Of a stretch of DNA of 25,507 nt, positions 21,594 to 25,507 are shown piece by piece. This DNA comes from JAAYUK01 sp035319145 (GTDB lineage Bacteria > Nitrospirota > Thermodesulfovibrionia > Thermodesulfovibrionales > Dissulfurispiraceae): the NCBI GenBank assembly GCA_035319145.1, contig DATHDH010000057.1, forward strand, positions 1-25,507. The letters run 5' to 3'. The notes under the pieces are model-generated. The model saw only the letters and a list, made by a program, of their open reading frames with translations. It did no database searches and was not told where the DNA came from. Position 1 is the stretch's first letter. Each line of letters starts with the position of its first letter. The position numbers and the translations under genes are program-made.

Positions 21594-22337
21594 ATGTACA
21601 GAATCATTCTGCTTCGCCATGGCGAGAGTCAATGGAACAAGGAAAACCGATTTACCGGCTGGACCGATGTGCCTTTGAGCGAAAAGGGCGTCGAAGAGGC
21701 GAAAAAATCCGGCCACCTTATGAAAGAAGCCGGATTCGTCTTCGATGTCGCCTTCACCTCCGTGCTGAAGCGGGCCATCAAGACGCTCTGGCTTGCGCTG
21801 GAGGAGATGGATCTGATGTATATTTCCGTTCACAACAGCTGGCGGTTGAATGAGCGCCATTACGGCGCCTTGCAGGGGCTGAACAAGGCCGAAACAGCCG
21901 AGAAGCATGGAATGGACCAGGTTAAAATATGGCGTAGGAGCTATGATATCCCGCCGCCTGCCCTAGCCGCGGACGACCCGCGCAGCCCGGCAAAAGACCC
22001 GCGCTACGCGGATGCAAATCCTTCCGATCTCCCGCTTACCGAGTCATTGAAAGAAACGGTGGCCCGCTTTGTTCCGTACTGGCTCGAAACTGTTGCCCCG
22101 GTCGTGAAAAGCGGGGAGCGGGTCATAATCGCTGCGCACGGCAACAGCCTTCGGGCCCTGGTAAAGTATCTCGACAATGTCTCTGATCAGGATATTGTCG
22201 AACTGAATATACCGACCGGCGTTCCGCTCGTCTATGAGCTTGATGAAGACCTGAAGCCGATCAAGCATTACTACCTCGGGGATCCGGAAGAGATCCGGAA
22301 GGCGGCCGAAGCGGTCGCAAACCAACTGAAAAAATAG
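21594..22337 (+). CDS. gpmA: 2,3-bisphosphoglycerate-dependent phosphoglycerate mutase
   Basis: A 247-residue glycolytic enzyme interconverting 3- and 2-phosphoglycerate. LLRHGESQWN carries the phosphohistidine His9; FTGWTDVPLSEKG, SVLKRAIKTLW, WRLNERHYGALQGLNKAE, and VIIAAHGNSLRALVKY with the second catalytic His follow in order. Length equals the E. coli enzyme closely. The ribosome site is AGGAGG, 7 nt upstream. A strong hairpin terminator lies at 22360-22397. Confidence 0.97.
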   Translation: MYRIILLRHGESQWNKENRFTGWTDVPLSEKGVEEAKKSGHLMKEAGFVFDVAFTSVLKRAIKTLWLALEEMDLMYISVHNSWRLNERHYGALQGLNKAETAEKHGMDQVKIWRRSYDIPPPALAADDPRSPAKDPRYADANPSDLPLTESLKETVARFVPYWLETVAPVVKSGERVIIAAHGNSLRALVKYLDNVSDQDIVELNIPTGVPLVYELDEDLKPIKHYYLGDPEEIRKAAEAVANQLKK

Positions 22338-22359
22338 GATTCCGCACTAAGGAATAAGC

Positions 22360-22397
22360 AAACGAGAGGCCGGGATTTGAATCCCGGCCTCTCGTTT
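22360..22397. terminator. Bidirectional terminator between gpmA and fba
   Basis: AAACGAGAGGCCGGGAT (22360-22376) pairs perfectly with the inverted copy at 22381-22397 around a TTGA loop, a 17-bp stem. Both strands end the stem in TTT. It serves the convergent gpmA and fba genes. Confidence 0.85.
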
Positions 22398-22422
22398 CGG
22401 CTTATACTATCATGCAGATAAT

Positions 22423-23400
22423 TTACCCCTGCCCTGCCGAGCCGAGCACGTTCGTATTCTTGGCGATAATAAGCTTTTTCAGTTCATCGCGGGCTGGACC
22501 GAGATATTTGCGCGGATCAAACTCGGACGGATTCTCGGCGAGTACTTTTCTGATTATTGCGGTGACAACGAGGCGTCCGTCGCTGTCGATGTTGATCTTG
22601 CAGACCGCAGATTTGGCAGCGCGCCGCAGTTGGTCTTCGGGGACACCGACCGCATTTTCCATCTTACCGCCGTACTTGTTGATCATCGCCACATACTCCT
22701 GTACGACTGACGACGCGCCATGCAGAACAATTGGAAATCCAGGAATAAGTTTTTCAATCTCTTCAAGAATATCGAAGCGAAGCGGCGGCACATCACCCGG
22801 TGCGCATTTGAATTTGTATGCACCGTGAGAAGTTCCGATCGAGATGGCAAGTGAATCAACTCCGGTTTTCTTCACAAAATCCTGCACTTGGTTAGGATCG
22901 GTATAATGTGAATGCTCGGCTTGAACGTCATCTTCAATCCCGGCGAGGACGCCAAGTTCCCCCTCCACGCTTACATCATACTTGCGGGCATATTCGACGA
23001 CCTGCGCCGTCACTTCGATATTCTTTTCATAGGGGTGGTGCGATCCGTCTATCATCACCGACGAAAAGCCATAATCAATGCATGATTTACAGATGTCAAA
23101 CGTATCGCCATGGTCCAGATGCAGGGCGATCGGGATATTGCTCTTGAGATCCTGGCGGCACATCTCGACGGCGCCCTTCGCCATATAGCGAAGCAGGGTC
23201 TGGTTGGCATATTTTCGGGCCCCGCTCGAAACCTGGAGGATCACGGGGGAGTTGCTCTCGGCGCAGCCGCCGATGATCGCCTGCAGCTGCTCCAAATTGT
23301 TGAAGTTATAAGCCGGTATGGCGTAACCGCCGGCCATCGCCTTTTTGAACATCTCACGCGTGTTGACCAGTCCGAGTTCTTCATACAGCCGCTCTGCCAT
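22423..23400 (-). CDS. fba: Class II fructose-bisphosphate aldolase
   Basis: A 325-residue zinc enzyme splitting fructose-1,6-bisphosphate into DHAP and glyceraldehyde-3-phosphate, or running in reverse in gluconeogenesis. Motifs: YAIPAYNFNNLEQLQAI, LHLDHGDTFD (zinc His97 and catalytic Asp), MIDGSHHPYEKNIE, VEGELGVLAGIEDD, ISIGTSHGAYKFK, FPIVLHGASSV and KINIDSDGRL. It resembles the Fba type of delta-proteobacteria and relatives rather than E. coli FbaA. GGAAGGAG lies 7 nt before the ATG. pgi lies upstream on the same strand with a 147-nt gap; the gap holds no gene I recognise. Confidence 0.95.
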   Translation of the reverse strand: MAERLYEELGLVNTREMFKKAMAGGYAIPAYNFNNLEQLQAIIGGCAESNSPVILQVSSGARKYANQTLLRYMAKGAVEMCRQDLKSNIPIALHLDHGDTFDICKSCIDYGFSSVMIDGSHHPYEKNIEVTAQVVEYARKYDVSVEGELGVLAGIEDDVQAEHSHYTDPNQVQDFVKKTGVDSLAISIGTSHGAYKFKCAPGDVPPLRFDILEEIEKLIPGFPIVLHGASSVVQEYVAMINKYGGKMENAVGVPEDQLRRAAKSAVCKINIDSDGRLVVTAIIRKVLAENPSEFDPRKYLGPARDELKKLIIAKNTNVLGSAGQG

Positions 23401-23547
23401 AGTGCGTCTCCTTCCGTTTTCAGCTGCGGATGACCCGCAGGTTAATGACCGAAAAATGCTGAACAGCCGAGGCCCGAAATCAAAAGCGCGACAACGGCTT
23501 CCAGCATATACGCTACTGTTCTCTCCTAATATGTCGGACGTTCTACG

Positions 23548-25200
23548 CTAGACCTTGAATCGTTTATAGGCATTGATCAGGCCGTTCGTCGACGAATCGT
23601 GCGTCGTTACCGGCTGGTCTCCCTTGAGTTCAGGCAGAATCTTCTTGGCAAGCTGCTTGCCGAGTTCCACCCCCCACTGATCGAAACTGAAGATATTCCA
23701 GATGACGCCTTGCGTGAAGATTTTGTGTTCATACATGGCGATAAGATTGCCGAGTACGCGCGGCGTGAGCTGCCGAAAAAGGATGGAATTGGTCGGACGG
23801 TTTCCCTCAAAGGCGCGGAACAGCCAAAGCCGCTTGATCTCTTCCTTCTGCTTGCCCTCCTCAAACAGGTCTGCAAGCACCTCCTCTTTGCCCTTGCCGA
23901 GCATAAGCGCCTCGGTCTGCGCAAAAAAGTTCGACAGGAGTATCTGATGATGCTCGCCGAGGGGGTTATGGCTGACAGCCGGCGCAATGAAATCCGCCGG
24001 GATCAGCTTCGTACCCTGGTGGATGAGCTGATAAAACGCGTGTTGACCGTTCGTCCCCGGCTCGCCCCAGATAATCGGGCCGGTCTGATAGCTGATATTC
24101 TTCCCGCTGCGGTCAACCGATTTGCCGCTGCTCTCCATGTTTCCCTGCTGGAAATAAGCGGGAAACCGGCTCATATACTGGTCATACGGAAGGATGAGCT
24201 CGGTTTCGGCACCATAGAAATTCGTGTACCAGATGCCCAGCAGTGCAAGGATGACCGGCATGTTTTGCTCAAAGGGCGCTGTCCGAAAATGCTCGTCCAT
24301 CTCGAATGCGCCGGTAAGCAGTTCCTCGAATTGGTCAAACCCGATATAACAGGCAATCGAGAGTCCGATTGCCGACCAGAGCGAGTAGCGGCCTCCCACC
24401 CAGTCCCAGAACTCGAACATATTCTCGGGCTTGATGCCGAATGCCTTCACTTTTTCGGCGTTCGTCGATATTGCAACGAAATGCTTCGCAATCATGCCCT
24501 CATCCTCAACCAACTCGATAAACCAGCGACGCGCCGTATACGCATTCGTCATCGTCTCCTGCGTCGTGAAGGTCTTGGAGGCAATCATGAAGAGGGTCGT
24601 CTCGGGGGCAAGCTTCTTCAAAGTTTCGGCGATGTGCGTCCCGTCGACATTCGAGACGAAATGCACATTGATGCCTGCCTTCGCATATGGCATCAAACTC
24701 TCCGTAACCATGACCGGCCCGAGGTCGGATCCTCCGATGCCGATGTTCACAATGTCGGTAATCCGATGTCCCGTATATCCGACCCACTCGCCAGAGCGAA
24801 CCTTATCGGAAAAATCCTTCATCTTCGCCAGGACGAGTTTCACGTCCGGCATGACATCCTTGCCGTCGACGAGGACTGCCTTGTCCGATCGATTCCGCAA
24901 AGCGGTGTGCAGCACGGCCCGACCCTCGGTTTCATTGATGATATCGCCCGAGAACATCTTCTCGATTGCATCCGAAAGATCTATCTCCCGGGCAAGACCG
25001 AGCAAGAGGTCCATCGTCTCTTCGGTTATCCGGTTTTTCGAGTAATCCAGGATAATACCATTGAATTGCACAGAAAACTTCTGAAACCTCGCCTCGTCTG
25101 CTTTGAACATATCCTTCATATGGAGCGAATCGACCTTTTTGTGATGCTCCCTGAGCTTTGCCCAGCTCTGTGTGCGCGTCGGATTCGTGCGCTTGAGCAT
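23548..25200 (-). CDS. pgi: Glucose-6-phosphate isomerase
   Basis: A 550-residue enzyme interconverting glucose-6-phosphate and fructose-6-phosphate. Landmarks: DIVNIGIGGSDLGPVMV, MIASKTFTTQETMTNA (phosphate-binding), FWDWVGGRYSLWSAIGLS (PGI signature 1), QGNMESSGKSVDR with catalytic Glu, GQHAFYQLIHQGTKLIP with His, and the final NGLINAYKR with the catalytic Lys. Long form of the family (about 550 residues, E. coli-like). AGGAGG lies 6 nt before the ATG. It is probably transcribed toward fba on the same strand. Confidence 0.97.
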   Translation of the reverse strand: MLKRTNPTRTQSWAKLREHHKKVDSLHMKDMFKADEARFQKFSVQFNGIILDYSKNRITEETMDLLLGLAREIDLSDAIEKMFSGDIINETEGRAVLHTALRNRSDKAVLVDGKDVMPDVKLVLAKMKDFSDKVRSGEWVGYTGHRITDIVNIGIGGSDLGPVMVTESLMPYAKAGINVHFVSNVDGTHIAETLKKLAPETTLFMIASKTFTTQETMTNAYTARRWFIELVEDEGMIAKHFVAISTNAEKVKAFGIKPENMFEFWDWVGGRYSLWSAIGLSIACYIGFDQFEELLTGAFEMDEHFRTAPFEQNMPVILALLGIWYTNFYGAETELILPYDQYMSRFPAYFQQGNMESSGKSVDRSGKNISYQTGPIIWGEPGTNGQHAFYQLIHQGTKLIPADFIAPAVSHNPLGEHHQILLSNFFAQTEALMLGKGKEEVLADLFEEGKQKEEIKRLWLFRAFEGNRPTNSILFRQLTPRVLGNLIAMYEHKIFTQGVIWNIFSFDQWGVELGKQLAKKILPELKGDQPVTTHDSSTNGLINAYKRFKV

Positions 25201-25321
25201 GAAGACACCTCCTGTTGAACTGCATGTGGAAAGGATACCACAGACCGGGCTCGATAGGCTGTTCTCGCACCTTTCCAGCAGGACCTACCTTCTGGCATGA
25301 TACTTAACAAAGAGGCCGACA

Positions 25322-25507
25322 ATGACAAACGGGATTGAACGAAAAATATGCTCGATAGTCGAGGCGATGCGTGACAATATAGTCTCTTCACTGCAATCCA
25401 TAGTCCGCATTCCCAGTATTACCGGCAGCGAACATGAGGCTCAGGCATTCATGAGAAACCTGTATCACACGCTGCCGCTTTCGGTCGCTGCTACTGAAGC
25501 CTCGCGG
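25322..25507 (+). CDS. M20-family metallopeptidase/deacylase, N-terminal part
   Basis: The first 62 codons of a gene running off the window edge. The segment SLQSIVRIPSITGSEHEAQAF is the typical start of ArgE/DapE/M20 peptidases ('l..lv.ipSvsg.E...a.fl'). No metal-binding residues are reached yet, so the substrate class is open. AGAGG lies 6 nt before the ATG. It is divergent from pgi across a 121-nt gap. An acetylornithine deacetylase role is conceivable but argJ in the same region makes it unnecessary. Confidence 0.7.
   Translation, partial: MTNGIERKICSIVEAMRDNIVSSLQSIVRIPSITGSEHEAQAFMRNLYHTLPLSVAATEASR

Noticed and set aside
22371..22390. tRNA T-arm-like CGGGATTTGAATCCCG
   Set aside because: It is the centre of a 17-bp perfect hairpin between convergent genes with no other tRNA parts, so it is a terminator.
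23599..25218. 539-codon open frame antisense to pgi
   Set aside because: It is the complement of a well-conserved pgi gene; long antisense frames are a common by-product of GC-rich codon use, and its protein matches nothing I recognise.
1..25507. CRISPR array or complete prophage
   Set aside because: No regularly spaced repeats and no phage structural genes were seen; only the integrase fragment suggests past integration.

Overview
The window looks like a chromosomal segment of a free-living, moderately GC-rich bacterium. Gene content (class II aldolase, a Sui1/YciH-type factor, a PAS-GAF-GGDEF protein, a PilZ/pseudo-receiver protein, a rhodanese/ferritin-like fusion) would suit a Nitrospirota (Thermodesulfovibrionia-like) or Desulfuromonadota-like lineage. 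That placement is inferred from gene content only; there is no rRNA or other decisive marker here.

Left part (1-7370) is accessory DNA. A DUF5132 protein and a divergent membrane-anchored protein with an HMA2-like C-terminus are followed by an orphan TAXI-type solute-binding protein; the last two genes are visibly AT-richer than the rest. Next comes a graveyard of mobile DNA: an IS3-type transposase tail, a 163-bp IS21-like element reduced to its two ends, and the C-terminal part of a tyrosine recombinase, all just upstream of tRNA-Arg(CCT). The 3' end of the tRNA (15 bp) is repeated 922 bp downstream and brackets a PIN-type toxin-antitoxin pair whose toxin seems to have lost its start codon. 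From about 4990 to 7335 lie imperfect palindromes and attC-like sites with a bulged A, separating three same-strand genes of classic cassette type (SnoaL-like, DHFR-like, VOC). This looks like an integron-cassette cluster without an integrase (CALIN). It ends directly against lexA, whose promoter carries a GAAC-N4-GTTC operator.

The middle part (7370-15110) holds host genes: lexA, a small channel-like membrane protein, a beta-hydroxyacid dehydrogenase, secreted msrA, an exported proline/aromatic-rich protein, a rhodanese fusion, sui1, an RRM RNA-binding protein, ppnP and a diguanylate cyclase. The most striking gene is the rhodanese at 11048-11866 (minus). An in-frame TGA stands exactly at the catalytic cysteine, the frame stays open for 198 more codons, and a hairpin 13 nt after the TGA has the same ten-base apical sequence as the E. 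coli fdhF bacterial SECIS. It is best read as a selenocysteine-containing rhodanese, not a pseudogene.

The right part (15108-25507) is housekeeping: pyk, nfo, tyrS, a PilZ/pseudo-receiver gene, argJ with an overlapping cupin gene, an acyl-CoA thioesterase, gpmA, fba, pgi and the start of an M20 metallopeptidase. Four glycolytic genes (pyk, gpmA, fba, pgi) lie within 10 kb. Several genes (TAXI protein, lexA, channel-like gene, tyrS) have a -10 element only 6-8 nt before the ATG and no Shine-Dalgarno sequence, suggesting leaderless mRNAs next to normal SD-led genes.
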